NCBI RefSeq assembly: GCF_004307995.1
Contig: NZ_SIRE01000016.1
Coordinates: 1-64,000, forward strand
DNA length: 64,000 bases
DNA from: Paenibacillus thalictri
Lineage (GTDB): Bacteria > Bacillota > Bacilli > Paenibacillales > NBRC-103111
Reading direction: 5' to 3'
Below the pieces are notes generated by a model, which saw only the letters and a list, made by a program, of their open reading frames with translations, made no database searches and was not told the DNA's origin. Below are positions 1 through 7,851 of this stretch, in pieces (within the stretch, counting starts at the first letter, position 1; each line of letters starts with the position of its first letter). The translations under genes and the position numbers were made by a program.

Positions 1-36
1 CGCTTCAAGCAGAGCATGCAAGCCTTGCGCTCATGA
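1..36 (+). CDS. C-terminal tail of an open frame, possibly the last gene of an IS21-like element (partial)
   Basis: The window opens inside a reading frame that gives about 11 codons ending at TGA 34-36. A compact hairpin terminator follows directly and then IS21-like terminal repeats, the order expected at the istB end of an IS21-family element. The tail is too short to recognise; the assignment rests on context only. Confidence 0.2.
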   Translation, partial: RFKQSMQALRS

Positions 37-43
37 AAAAATT

Positions 44-70
44 AACCACATAGCTGTGGTTTTCATTTTG
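44..70 (+). terminator. Intrinsic terminator after the partial frame
   Basis: AACCACA (44-50) and TGTGGTT (55-61) form a 7-bp stem with a 4-base loop, followed by TTCATTTTG. It lies 7 bases after the stop at 34-36. Confidence 0.5.
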
Positions 71-121
71 CCCGGGTGGTCAACTTTTTGATTAGCGCAG
101 TGGTCAACTTTTTCATTGACA
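71..121 (+). mobile_element. Terminal repeats of an IS21-like insertion sequence
   Basis: GTGGTCAACTTTTT occurs at 76-89 and again at 100-113, a 24-base period, and the outer boundary read inward is TGTCAATG (about 121-114). Several short iterated repeats at each end, with a TG at the tip, are a known feature of the IS21 family. The integrase similarity begins just beyond this edge, so the element appears to have inserted into that gene. Only one end is in view, so the family call is an inference. Confidence 0.45.
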
Positions 122-806
122 TTCACATACGTTTCCTAAAGCTTTGCGAAAAACATGAACTGCATCTTGCATTTCTGTTGGCACTGACAACCGGAATGCG
201 GCAATCCGAAATATTGGCGCTGAGATGGAAAGACGTAGACCTTGAACAAAGTGTGCTTTATGTTCGTCAAACCCTCAGTCATGACGGAAAGCAGATATAT
301 CAGGATACCAAAACGAAATCCAGTATGCGAACCATTACGCTAATTGATCGCACCCTTGGAGAATTGGAAGCGCAGAAAAGAAAATACGAAAAGAAACGGC
401 GCTCGGCCGGAGCGCGATCTTTCAAGATAATGATTTAATCATTTGCACCACGGTTGGAACCCCTGTCAATCCACGCAATTTGCTCCGCACTTTCTATGCC
501 CTGATGAAGAAGGCTGACGTGCCTAAGATCAGATTCCATGACCTTAGACATACCGTGGCTACCCTGATGCTGAGCCGCAACATTAATCCCAAAGTAGTAA
601 AGGAAATATTGGGCCATTCCGATATACGTGTCACCTTGGATACGTACAGCCATGTGCTTCCTTCCGTCCATAAGGAAACGGCGCAGCAGTATGGCAACAT
701 GCTTTTTGGAGTCGAGCAAGGGAGCATGGAACGTGAAGCCTCTCTCGCCGTCATGCCTACTGGCCTGTTCAATTCCAGTTCCGAATCGTCAACGACGATT
801 CAATAA
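122..806 (+). pseudogene. Broken tyrosine recombinase (phage/ICE-type integrase), catalytic half only
   Basis: Two frames together rebuild the catalytic domain of a tyrosine integrase. The first frame (about 122-420) carries the first catalytic Arg in TTGMRQSEILALRWKDVD and a strand region with Lys. The second frame (about 411-806) carries the HDLRHT box (H-x-x-R), LGHSDIRVTLDTYSHV with the late His and the Tyr nucleophile, and a tail. A single frameshift near 400-415 separates them; reading TTT CAA GAT AAT GAT in the second frame restores normal family sequence. The N-terminal arm-binding and core-binding domains are missing because the IS21-like end at 71-121 abuts the gene. With one insertion and one frameshift it cannot make an active enzyme. 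It faces tRNA-Ala (1081-1153), a typical target, so it probably marks a decayed integrative element. Confidence 0.8.
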
Positions 807-862
807 TTCGATCCCAAGCTACTGACCGCGTTTCAGTAGAGCATTCGGAGCAGAACAAAATG

Positions 863-896
863 AATCGACCTGTCTTCAATAGAGGACAGGTCGATT
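863..896 (+). terminator. Intrinsic terminator after the integrase remnant
   Basis: AATCGACCTGTC (863-874) pairs with GACAGGTCGATT (885-896): a perfect 12-bp stem with a 10-base loop, followed by GGATTTCTTTG. The T tract is weak. Confidence 0.5.
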
Positions 897-1028
897 GGAT
901 TTCTTTGCAAAAATAATGTTCTGAACGAAGCACATCAGCTTCCTAAAAAGCTTAAATATCATCAAAAAAATTCTTACTGTGACCAATCGTGTGACCACAG
1001 CCCAAAATCATTACTTTTCCGGCAAAAG

Positions 1029-1068
1029 AAAAAACCGCCAAACACTCGGAAACCCTTGTGTTTAGCGG
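1029..1068 (-). terminator. Intrinsic terminator downstream of tRNA-Ala
   Basis: On the minus strand CCGCTAAACAC pairs with GTGTTTGGCGG (1068-1058 with 1045-1035), followed by TTTTTTC. It sits 12 bases after the tRNA 3' end. Confidence 0.75.
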
Positions 1069-1080
1069 CTTTATTCATTA

Positions 1081-1153
1081 TGGAGCCTAGGGGGATCGAA
1101 CCCCTGACCTCATCGCTGCCAGCGATGCGCTCTCCCAGCTGAGCTAAGGCCCC
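1081..1153 (-). tRNA. tRNA-Ala (anticodon GGC)
   Basis: The minus strand folds as a 73-nt tRNA: acceptor GGGGCCT/AGGCTCC with discriminator A, D-arm with TTAGCTCAGCTGGGAGAGC, anticodon stem ATCGC/GCGAT with loop CTGGCAG (anticodon GGC) and T-arm AGGGGTTCGATCCCCCT. The 3' CCA is not encoded. It is followed by a strong terminator and stands beside the integrase remnant, so it may be the attachment site of that lost element. Confidence 0.95.
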
Positions 1154-1217
1154 GTGTGGCGACAAAAAGAATAATATCACGGCAAGAGAGCGCTTGTCAA
1201 CATATATTCTCGAAAAG

Positions 1218-1694
1218 TTATTTTCTGCGATCGTCGCCTTGGTGTTTGCCAAGCAAATCGTTCAATTCCTTCATGAACATGCCGATATCTTTGAACTGCC
1301 GGTACACCGACGCAAAACGGATATACGCCACCTCATCCATCGGATACAGCTGTTCCATCACAAATTCGCCGATTTCCCGGCTGTCCACCTCGGCTTGCGC
1401 CGTGTTGCGGATTTGCTTTTCGACTTCGGATACGATGGATTCGAGCATCTCCACCGAAACCGGCCTTTTTTCACAAGCGCGGATCAGGCCGCGCAATATT
1501 TTCTCGCGGTTGAATTCTTCGCGGCTGCCGTCTTTTTTGATGACGATCAGCGGCGTCTCTTCCACCATTTCAAAGGTCGTAAACCGCTTGGTGCATTTTT
1601 CGCACTCGCGGCGCCGGCGTATCGACTTATTTTCATTGGCTGAACGCGAATCGAGCACCTTCGTACCCGGATGATCGCAATAAGGACATTTCAT
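1218..1694 (-). CDS. nrdR: Transcriptional repressor NrdR
   Basis: This 158-residue protein is the conserved ATP/dATP-sensing repressor of ribonucleotide reductase genes. The N-terminus has the zinc ribbon (CPYC at residues 3-6 and CEKC at about 31-34) with the basic SIRRRRE segment; the ATP-cone domain follows (about residues 49-139). Its length is close to the usual 150. It is preceded by GCGGAGGATTTAACTC before the ATG. It stands alone, divergent from the spore protein gene at 1828 and downstream of the transglycosylase operon without overlap. No ribonucleotide reductase gene is in the window, so its targets are elsewhere. Confidence 0.95.
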   Translation of the reverse strand: MKCPYCDHPGTKVLDSRSANENKSIRRRRECEKCTKRFTTFEMVEETPLIVIKKDGSREEFNREKILRGLIRACEKRPVSVEMLESIVSEVEKQIRNTAQAEVDSREIGEFVMEQLYPMDEVAYIRFASVYRQFKDIGMFMKELNDLLGKHQGDDRRK

Positions 1695-1765
1695 GAGTTA
1701 AATCCTCCGCTAACAATAGGCTGTTTTTACTGAAATCCGCACCCTTTATTTCCCAACTGTTTCCT

Positions 1766-1795
1766 GTAATGAACTTCTGCGAAAAGCACATAATA
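1766..1795 (+). promoter_or_regulatory. Candidate forespore (sigma-G type) promoter of the SASP gene
   Basis: CATAATA at 1789-1795 fits the sigma-G -10 pattern CATNNTA; GTAATG at about 1766-1771 is a weak match to the -35. It ends 16 bases before the AGGAGGTG ribosome binding site. Forespore expression is the rule for this gene family. Confidence 0.4.
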
Positions 1796-1827
1796 GGAGT
1801 ACCAACAACGAGGAGGTGAAACACGAC

Positions 1828-2058
1828 ATGGCAGCAGGACAATCCCGCAGCAGCAATCAGCTAGTTGTTCCTCAAGCGACCAACGCTTTGGACCAACTGA
1901 AGTATGAAGTAGCTCAAGAGCTCGGTATCGCCATCCCACAAGATGGATACATGGGCAACATGGCTACTCGTGACGCAGGCGCAATCGGAGGCCACATCAC
2001 TCGCCGCCTGGTGCAAATTGCTGAACAGCAACTTGCAGGCAGCAGCCAATTCCGCTAA
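1828..2058 (+). CDS. Alpha/beta-type small acid-soluble spore protein
   Basis: This 76-residue protein belongs to the family that coats and protects DNA in the dormant spore and is degraded at germination. It has both family signatures: the germination-protease region around LKYEVAQELG and the C-terminal DNA-binding block GAIGGHITRRLVQIAEQQL. I chose the ATG at 1828 because GAGGAGGTG ends 9 bases before it; an upstream GTG at 1816 lies inside that ribosome binding site. The gene is monocistronic, divergent from nrdR and convergent with the transglycosylase gene. It is the best single sign that the organism forms endospores. Confidence 0.95.
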   Translation: MAAGQSRSSNQLVVPQATNALDQLKYEVAQELGIAIPQDGYMGNMATRDAGAIGGHITRRLVQIAEQQLAGSSQFR

Positions 2059-2083
2059 TGACTTATTTATGAAGATCGCATGA

Positions 2084-2139
2084 AAAGAAGAGGCGTTGGC
2101 ACTGACTCCTTTAAAGAGACAGTTCCAATGCTTCTTTTT
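2084..2139. terminator. Terminator shared by the SASP gene and the transglycosylase operon
   Basis: An imperfect long hairpin (GAAGAGGCGTTGGCACTG against CAGTTCCAATGCTTC) ends in TTTTTTC on the plus strand. It overlaps the last codons of the convergent transglycosylase gene (stop at 2111), so part of the structure is coding sequence. Confidence 0.5.
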
Positions 2140-2728
2140 TCATGGATACGTTGTTTTCGAGGGACATGTCATCTACATATATTTTACGATATTTTTCATA
2201 ATAATAAAGCACACGCTGAACGTAATGACGGGTTTCCCCATAAGGAATGCTGCTCGCCCCTTCCAGCGTGCCGTCCCACTCTCCCGATTGGAGCCACTTG
2301 GATACTTTGCCTTGTCCCGCATTGTATCCGGCAATCGCGGCGTAAGCATTGCCTTTAAACTGCTTATGCAGCCAGCTGACATACCACGAGCCTACCTGGA
2401 TGTTCACTTCCGGCTTGTTTAGCTGCGACGACCATTCAGGCGAAAAACGCGCGGTATCGATGATCCACTCCGCCGTGTCCGGCATGAGCTGCATAAGCCC
2501 GTAAGCGCCCTTATGGGACTTCATTTCGGGCTGAAAATTCGACTCCACCCTGATCATAGCCGCGATCAAAAGCGGATCAATATCATAATTCTTCGCGTTC
2601 CGCGTAATCTCCTGCTTATATTGTATCGGATACAGCCATTTGGCAATGTAGGGGTTCGAATAAAACAATATAGTTATAAAAGTAAGCAGCAATATAGCGA
2701 AAACACGCTTTTTCCGCCAAAAGCTCAT
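2111..2728 (-). CDS. Membrane-anchored lytic transglycosylase (SLT domain)
   Basis: The 205-residue protein starts with a short basic segment and one membrane helix (about residues 9-25), followed by a soluble lytic transglycosylase domain. Motifs seen: RVESNFQPEMKSHKGAYGL with the catalytic Glu, LMQLMPDTAEW, and AGYNAGQGKVSKWL. Such enzymes cleave the glycan strands of peptidoglycan to 1,6-anhydromuropeptides, here on the outer face of the membrane. The start overlaps the coaE stop by 4 bp (2725-2728), so it is translationally coupled and is the last gene of the polA operon. This gene order is familiar in Paenibacillus relatives. Confidence 0.92.
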   Translation of the reverse strand: MSFWRKKRVFAILLLTFITILFYSNPYIAKWLYPIQYKQEITRNAKNYDIDPLLIAAMIRVESNFQPEMKSHKGAYGLMQLMPDTAEWIIDTARFSPEWSSQLNKPEVNIQVGSWYVSWLHKQFKGNAYAAIAGYNAGQGKVSKWLQSGEWDGTLEGASSIPYGETRHYVQRVLYYYEKYRKIYVDDMSLENNVSMKKEALELSL

Positions 2729-3321
2729 GTAATCCCCCTCTCACGCCAAAAAAGTTCAAGCTGCCGCTCCGTTTCGGCGAGCTCTCCGCTATTGTCAATA
2801 ACAATTTGCGCCAGCGCCTTCTTATCGTCAATCGGCATCTGCGCCCTTAAGCGGCTTTCAGCCTGCTCTAAGGTAATTCCATCCCGCCGCATCAGCCGCC
2901 TAAGCTGAAGCTCCCGGGGAATGTATACAAGCATCACTTCGGTGAACATCCACTCCAGCTTCGATTCGAATAATAACGGCACGTCCACCACAACAAGCCG
3001 GTCCGGCCGCTCGGATTCATACCGCTGCATCCGTTCCTTCATAATCGCGCGAATGGGGGGGTGCAGCAAGTTTTGCAAATCGTCTCTAGCCGAAGCATCG
3101 TTAAAAATAATTTCGCCCAGCTTCTTCCGGTGCAAGCCGCCATCCGGCAGCAGCACAGCTTGTCCGAACCGCGCAGCAACCCGTTCCAGCACGGGACTGC
3201 CGGGCTCCACCACTTCGCGCGCAATTTGATCCGCATCGATTAAAACCGCACCGCGGCGCACGAGCATTGCTGCCACGGTGCTTTTGCCGCAGGCGATTCC
3301 ACCGGTTAAACCTATATTCAT
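2725..3321 (-). CDS. coaE: Dephospho-CoA kinase
   Basis: CoaE carries out the last step of coenzyme A synthesis, ATP-dependent phosphorylation of the 3'-hydroxyl of dephospho-CoA. The 198-residue protein opens with the P-loop GLTGGIACGKSTVAAML, has DADQIAREVV just after it, and the lid/adenine region VYIPRELQLRRLMRRDG. Length is normal for the family (about 200). It lies between ytaF (30 bp upstream) and the transglycosylase (4-bp overlap) in the minus-strand operon. Confidence 0.95.
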   Translation of the reverse strand: MNIGLTGGIACGKSTVAAMLVRRGAVLIDADQIAREVVEPGSPVLERVAARFGQAVLLPDGGLHRKKLGEIIFNDASARDDLQNLLHPPIRAIMKERMQRYESERPDRLVVVDVPLLFESKLEWMFTEVMLVYIPRELQLRRLMRRDGITLEQAESRLRAQMPIDDKKALAQIVIDNSGELAETERQLELFWRERGIT

Positions 3322-3351
3322 GGTATATAACCCCGCTTGAGATTTTGCATA

Positions 3352-4035
3352 TTATAACATTTTCATAATACCCATAATAATCAATACGCAACCCGGCAAA
3401 ATGGAAAGCTTGCGAATCCAGGATAAACCGGAATACATAAAGCCGATTCTGAGCCCTGCAGATAAAAAAGTACCGCTCGCCAGCGCAATCACGATGGAGG
3501 TCAGCACCGGCGCAAATCCAAGCAGCGCGGCCCCGATTCCCGCTCCAAACGAATCCAGCGAAAGCGCAAGGCCAAGCAGCGTTGCTTCTGATGCCGAAAT
3601 ATTGCCGGAACGGTCAATATCGGCTACCGACGGCGTCCGCAATATTTGAATGACCAGTCCCAGACGTTTGAGTTCAATGTTCAAGAGCTGTTTGCCAGCC
3701 CCGCCTTGATTCTCCCCTTCAACCGCTTGCTTTTGAATAATAGCGTTAGTTTCCGGCGATTCTTCATCCTTCTGCTGAGACAGTTGATACAGAGCCCATA
3801 TCCCGATACCAATCAATATGACGCCACCGGCGATTTTGGCATAAACAGGCGGCAAAAACCGGCTAAGATATACGCCGATTTGCATGGAAGTAAAAATAAC
3901 AATCCCGGACCAACAGGAAATAATGGCAACCGAAACAAGCGGAATACGAATTTTGCGAAGCCCGTACATGACGCCAACGCCAAAACCGTCAAGACTGACG
4001 GCAAACGCCAAAATCAATAAAGAAATGACCGGCAC
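3352..4035 (-). CDS. ytaF: Sporulation membrane protein YtaF
   Basis: A 227-residue polytopic membrane protein related to the MntP/YtaF family. It has about six hydrophobic segments in two similar halves, each with a conserved acidic motif: FAVSLDGFGVGVMYGLR at the N-terminus and LALSLDSFGAGIGAALLG in the second half. A hydrophilic loop (about 93-125) separates the halves. The position between mutM and coaE is the same as in Bacillus, which supports the ytaF call over the manganese exporter MntP. The transported substrate, if any, is not known from sequence. Confidence 0.88.
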   Translation of the reverse strand: MPVISLLILAFAVSLDGFGVGVMYGLRKIRIPLVSVAIISCWSGIVIFTSMQIGVYLSRFLPPVYAKIAGGVILIGIGIWALYQLSQQKDEESPETNAIIQKQAVEGENQGGAGKQLLNIELKRLGLVIQILRTPSVADIDRSGNISASEATLLGLALSLDSFGAGIGAALLGFAPVLTSIVIALASGTFLSAGLRIGFMYSGLSWIRKLSILPGCVLIIMGIMKML

Positions 4036-4120
4036 TTGATGTTCCCTCCTTCAACATTACGGATTCATACCCCTAATATATGGGAAGGGACCTGGGCGGG
4101 TGCATCGACACCCCGCAAAT

Positions 4121-4972
4121 TCATTGTTTCAGGCTGCGTTTGCGTTTCAAAGGCTGGCAATGGCCGCAATAATGAGTACCTCTGCCCGCTACCACCGTCT
4201 TAATAATCGGCCTGCCGCAGACGGCGCATGGCTCGTTCTGACGGCCGTAAGCTTTCAATTGCTGCTGAAACATTCCCATTTCGCCTTGGCCGTTAACATA
4301 TGATTTAATCGATGAGCCGCCGGCTTCCACGGCCTCCGACAGCGTGCGGACGATGGCCTCATGCAGCTTCTCAAGTTCGCTGCGTGAAAGCGAATCCGCT
4401 TCTCTTTCGGGATGGATGCCGGCAGCAAACAAAGACTCATCCACATAAATATTCCCGATGCCAACAACGTATTCCTGATTGAGCAGCAGCGGCTTAATTT
4501 TGGTTTTGCGGTCTCCTATGGCATCCCGGAACAACTTGAAGGTGAAGGAGTCGTCAAGCGGCTCCAAGCCAAGCTTCTTCAGAGGCGGCTCCAGCAGCTC
4601 CTGCCCTTTTGAGAAAATGTGCATCGTGCCGAACTGCCTGACATCTTTATAGCGCAGCTCGGTACTGTCGGTAAAATAAAAAATAACGTGCGTATGTTTC
4701 TCGACCGGATCGTCCTGACCGTATAAACCATAACGTCCTTCCATACGCAGATGAGACACCAGCGCCAGATCGTCCAGCTTGAAGAGCAGGAACTTGCCTC
4801 TGCGCTCAACAGTCTGGATTGTCTGGTCCTGCAGCAGCAAGCTGAACTGCTCCGTATCGTCCGGTTTTTGTATGATCCGGGGCAAAAACACACGAACACG
4901 TTCGATCGTTTTGCCTGCCACAAGTTCGTTTAATGTCCGTCTGACCGTCTCTACCTCCGGCAATTCAGGCAT
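4121..4972 (-). CDS. mutM: Formamidopyrimidine-DNA glycosylase
   Basis: This base-excision enzyme removes oxidised purines such as 8-oxoguanine and cuts the strand by beta,delta-elimination. The 283-residue protein begins with the catalytic PELPEVETVRRTL (Pro1 nucleophile and Glu after Met removal), has the conserved Lys in VERRGKFLLF, the helix-two-turn-helix region (LNQEYVVGIGNIYVDESLF) and a C-terminal zinc finger with CAVC and CGHC pairs. It lies directly downstream of polA (47 bp), a standard repair gene pair. Confidence 0.96.
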   Translation of the reverse strand: MPELPEVETVRRTLNELVAGKTIERVRVFLPRIIQKPDDTEQFSLLLQDQTIQTVERRGKFLLFKLDDLALVSHLRMEGRYGLYGQDDPVEKHTHVIFYFTDSTELRYKDVRQFGTMHIFSKGQELLEPPLKKLGLEPLDDSFTFKLFRDAIGDRKTKIKPLLLNQEYVVGIGNIYVDESLFAAGIHPEREADSLSRSELEKLHEAIVRTLSEAVEAGGSSIKSYVNGQGEMGMFQQQLKAYGRQNEPCAVCGRPIIKTVVAGRGTHYCGHCQPLKRKRSLKQ

Positions 4973-5019
4973 GTTGGTTCACCTCACAGCTCATTTCGCT
5001 AAATGTTATTGTGTTATTG

Positions 5020-7689
5020 TTACTTTGCTTCGTACCAGTTGAGTCCGTCATCTACATCCACTTTCAGCGGCACATCAAGCGCCAGCGCGCTTTCCATCAC
5101 TTCGGAAACAATGCGGCGCATCGTTTCCATCTCGTGCGGCGGCACTTCGAACACCAATTCGTCATGCACCTGCAGCAGCATACGGCTTTCGAGCTTTTCT
5201 TCGCTCATCCTCGCCGCCAGCTTGACCATCGCAAGTTTGATAATATCCGCCGCCGTGCCTTGGATCGGCGTATTCATCGCCGTCCGTTCGGCAAACGAGC
5301 GAAGATTGAAATTGGATGCCGTAATTTCCGGCAAATATCTCCGCCGCTGCAGCAGTGTAGTAACGTAACCGTTTTGTCTGGCTTCTTTGACGATATCGTC
5401 CATATATTGTCTAACCCCTTGGAATACGGCGAAATACTGCTCGATAAAATGAGCCGCTTCCTTGCGGGTAATGTTCAGGTTTTGCGATAAGCCGTAATCG
5501 CTGATGCCGTATACGATGCCGAAATTGACGGCTTTGGCTTGGCGGCGCATATTGGCATCCACTTGATCGGCGGTCACGCCAAACACATCCATGGCCGTTT
5601 TGGTATGAATGTCCATGTCGTTCACAAACGCTTCCTTGAGCCGCTCATCCTGCGAAATATGCGCCAGCACGCGCAGCTCGATTTGCGAATAATCCGCGGT
5701 CAGAATCGACCAGCCCGGTTCGGAGGGCACAAACACCTTGCGGATTTTGCGGCCTTCCTCCAGCCGGATCGGGATGTTCTGCAAATTCGGAAATTGGCTG
5801 GACAAACGTCCCGTTGCGGCAATCGTTTGTCTGAAATACGTGTGTACCTTGCCGGTTTCCGGGCGAACCTCCTTAAGCAAACCTTCGACATAGGTCGACT
5901 GCAGCTTAGCCAGCGTGCGGTAATGCAGAATTTCACCGACGACCGGATGGTACGGTTCAAGCTTCTCCAATACCTCGGCATCGGTGGAATAACCCGTCTT
6001 GGTCTTCTTAATTACCGGCAGACCTAACTTATCAAACAAAATGTCGCCAAGCTGCTTAGGCGAATTGATATTAAATTCCGAACCCGCCAACTCATAGATG
6101 TGGCTTACAATCTGCTCCAGTTGAGCGGAAAGCTCTTGGCCGTACTGCTTCAGATCTTCCACATTTACGCTGATGCCCTGCCGTTCCATCCGCGCCAGCA
6201 CGATGGCCAGCGGCATTTCCAGATCAAAGATCAGCTTGTGCATGCCGTTTTTCTCCAGCGCTTCATGCAGCACCGGCGTCAACCGGTGTATCGCCGCCGC
6301 TTTACGGCCGATATACTCGCTTAACGCATCCAGCGGCGGGACTTGAAACTTCGCCCCTTTGCCGAATACCGCTTCATCGGATGGCAAGCCGGGCAGACCG
6401 TATTTGGAAGCCAGACCGTCCAGCGTCAACGCCGACTCGGTAGGATCAAGCAAATAACCCGCCAGCAGCACGTCCAGCGAAACGCCCTCAAGTGCAACAC
6501 CGTTCCACTCCAACGCCACTTTGATCTTATGCATATCGTAAACCGGAACCGCTTTGTCCGCATCGGCCAGCCAATCGCACACACGTCCGGCCAGCTCTCC
6601 GGTCAAAACGTCAAACGGAACATAATACGATGTGCCATCGCTATAAAATGCGGCGCCCAACACCTCGGAGACATGCGGATTTTCGCCGACAACTTCTATA
6701 TGGACCGCTTGAATGCTGTCCAGCCGTTCGACTAACGCTCCAATACCCGCTTCATCGGCACATACGACAACCTGCAGCGCCTCTTGCGGCGCTTCCGCTT
6801 CGGATGAGTCCGCGCCGTTATCGCCTGCTCCCGAGAAATCCATTTTCTCGAGCAGCGATTTAAACTCCAGCTTACGAAACATGCCTTGCAAAGCGCTTGG
6901 ATCATAACCGGAATAGGCCAGCTTGTCCCATTCGCCTTCCATCGGCACCTCGCGGTATATCGTCGCCAGCTGCTTGCTCATGATGGCGTCCTGAGCGTGC
7001 TGCTCGACTTTCTCTTTCATCTTGCCCTTCAGCTCGCCGGCATGCTCGATAACCTGTTCTACCGAACTGTATTCGTGCAGCAGCTTAAGCGCCGTCTTCT
7101 CGCCAACGCCGGGAATGCCCGGAATATTGTCCGAGGAATCTCCCATCAAGCCTTTCAAATCAATGATTTGAAGTGGTGTCAGCCCATACTTCTCCTGAAT
7201 TTGCGCCGGATCGTACAGCTCCACCTCGCTGATCCCTTTTCGCGTCAAGGCGATCGTCACCTGATCCGAAGCAAGCTGTAACATGTCCTTATCTCCGGTC
7301 ACTACAACAACTTCCATCTTGGTTTCATCGGCCAAGCGGGTTAATGTGCCGATAATATCGTCCGCTTCGTAACCGGCAAGTTCGTATTGCGATATTTGAA
7401 AAGCGGTCAGCAATTCTTTAATCAGCGGAAACTGCTCGGACAGCTCCGGCGGCGTTTTGGCCCGTCCGCCTTTGTATTCCGTATATTCTTTATGTCTAAA
7501 CGTGATCTTCCCCGCGTCAAAAGCGACAAGAAAGTGGGTAGGCTGTTGTTCTTCGATCAGCTTAAGCAGCATCGTCGTAAATCCGTACGCCGCATTCGTG
7601 TGAAGTCCTTGTGTATTGCTCAGCAGCGGCAAAGCATAAAACGCCCGGTTCGCCACACTGTTACCGTCGATAATAATTAATTTCGGCAT
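5020..7689 (-). CDS. polA: DNA polymerase I
   Basis: This 889-residue repair and Okazaki-fragment polymerase has three parts. The 5' nuclease domain starts with LIIIDGNSVANRAFYAL and has AGYEADDIIGTL and GDKDMLQL. The middle domain corresponds to the 3'-5' exonuclease but lacks the catalytic D-x-E (the strand reads AVHIEVVGENPH), so proofreading is presumably absent, as in other Bacillus-type Pol I. The polymerase domain carries TADYSQIELRVLAH, RRQAKAVNFGIVYGIS and LLQVHDELVFEVP. I chose the ATG at 7689 because GAGGTG precedes it and the family begins there; an in-frame extension to 7755 has no homology. It is the first gene of the polA-mutM-ytaF-coaE operon. Confidence 0.97.
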   Translation of the reverse strand: MPKLIIIDGNSVANRAFYALPLLSNTQGLHTNAAYGFTTMLLKLIEEQQPTHFLVAFDAGKITFRHKEYTEYKGGRAKTPPELSEQFPLIKELLTAFQISQYELAGYEADDIIGTLTRLADETKMEVVVVTGDKDMLQLASDQVTIALTRKGISEVELYDPAQIQEKYGLTPLQIIDLKGLMGDSSDNIPGIPGVGEKTALKLLHEYSSVEQVIEHAGELKGKMKEKVEQHAQDAIMSKQLATIYREVPMEGEWDKLAYSGYDPSALQGMFRKLEFKSLLEKMDFSGAGDNGADSSEAEAPQEALQVVVCADEAGIGALVERLDSIQAVHIEVVGENPHVSEVLGAAFYSDGTSYYVPFDVLTGELAGRVCDWLADADKAVPVYDMHKIKVALEWNGVALEGVSLDVLLAGYLLDPTESALTLDGLASKYGLPGLPSDEAVFGKGAKFQVPPLDALSEYIGRKAAAIHRLTPVLHEALEKNGMHKLIFDLEMPLAIVLARMERQGISVNVEDLKQYGQELSAQLEQIVSHIYELAGSEFNINSPKQLGDILFDKLGLPVIKKTKTGYSTDAEVLEKLEPYHPVVGEILHYRTLAKLQSTYVEGLLKEVRPETGKVHTYFRQTIAATGRLSSQFPNLQNIPIRLEEGRKIRKVFVPSEPGWSILTADYSQIELRVLAHISQDERLKEAFVNDMDIHTKTAMDVFGVTADQVDANMRRQAKAVNFGIVYGISDYGLSQNLNITRKEAAHFIEQYFAVFQGVRQYMDDIVKEARQNGYVTTLLQRRRYLPEITASNFNLRSFAERTAMNTPIQGTAADIIKLAMVKLAARMSEEKLESRMLLQVHDELVFEVPPHEMETMRRIVSEVMESALALDVPLKVDVDDGLNWYEAK

Positions 7690-7851
7690 ATATTGCACCT
7701 CATTTATAAACATACTACTTCCATCATAGCATATGGGCGACTGACAATAAAACAAGCAAGATTACGAAAGCGCGCCGCCTCTTCCCTGCGCTAAAATAGA
7801 ACTGTCATTACCAATACATCAGCATTTGCAAATGAAAGGATGGTTTCATCC

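Noticed and set aside
974..1252. Open frame of 92 codons on the minus strand across the tRNA
   Set aside because: Its middle (LAQLGERIAGSDEVRG) is the translation of tRNA-Ala, a well-known false gene; it also overlaps nrdR.
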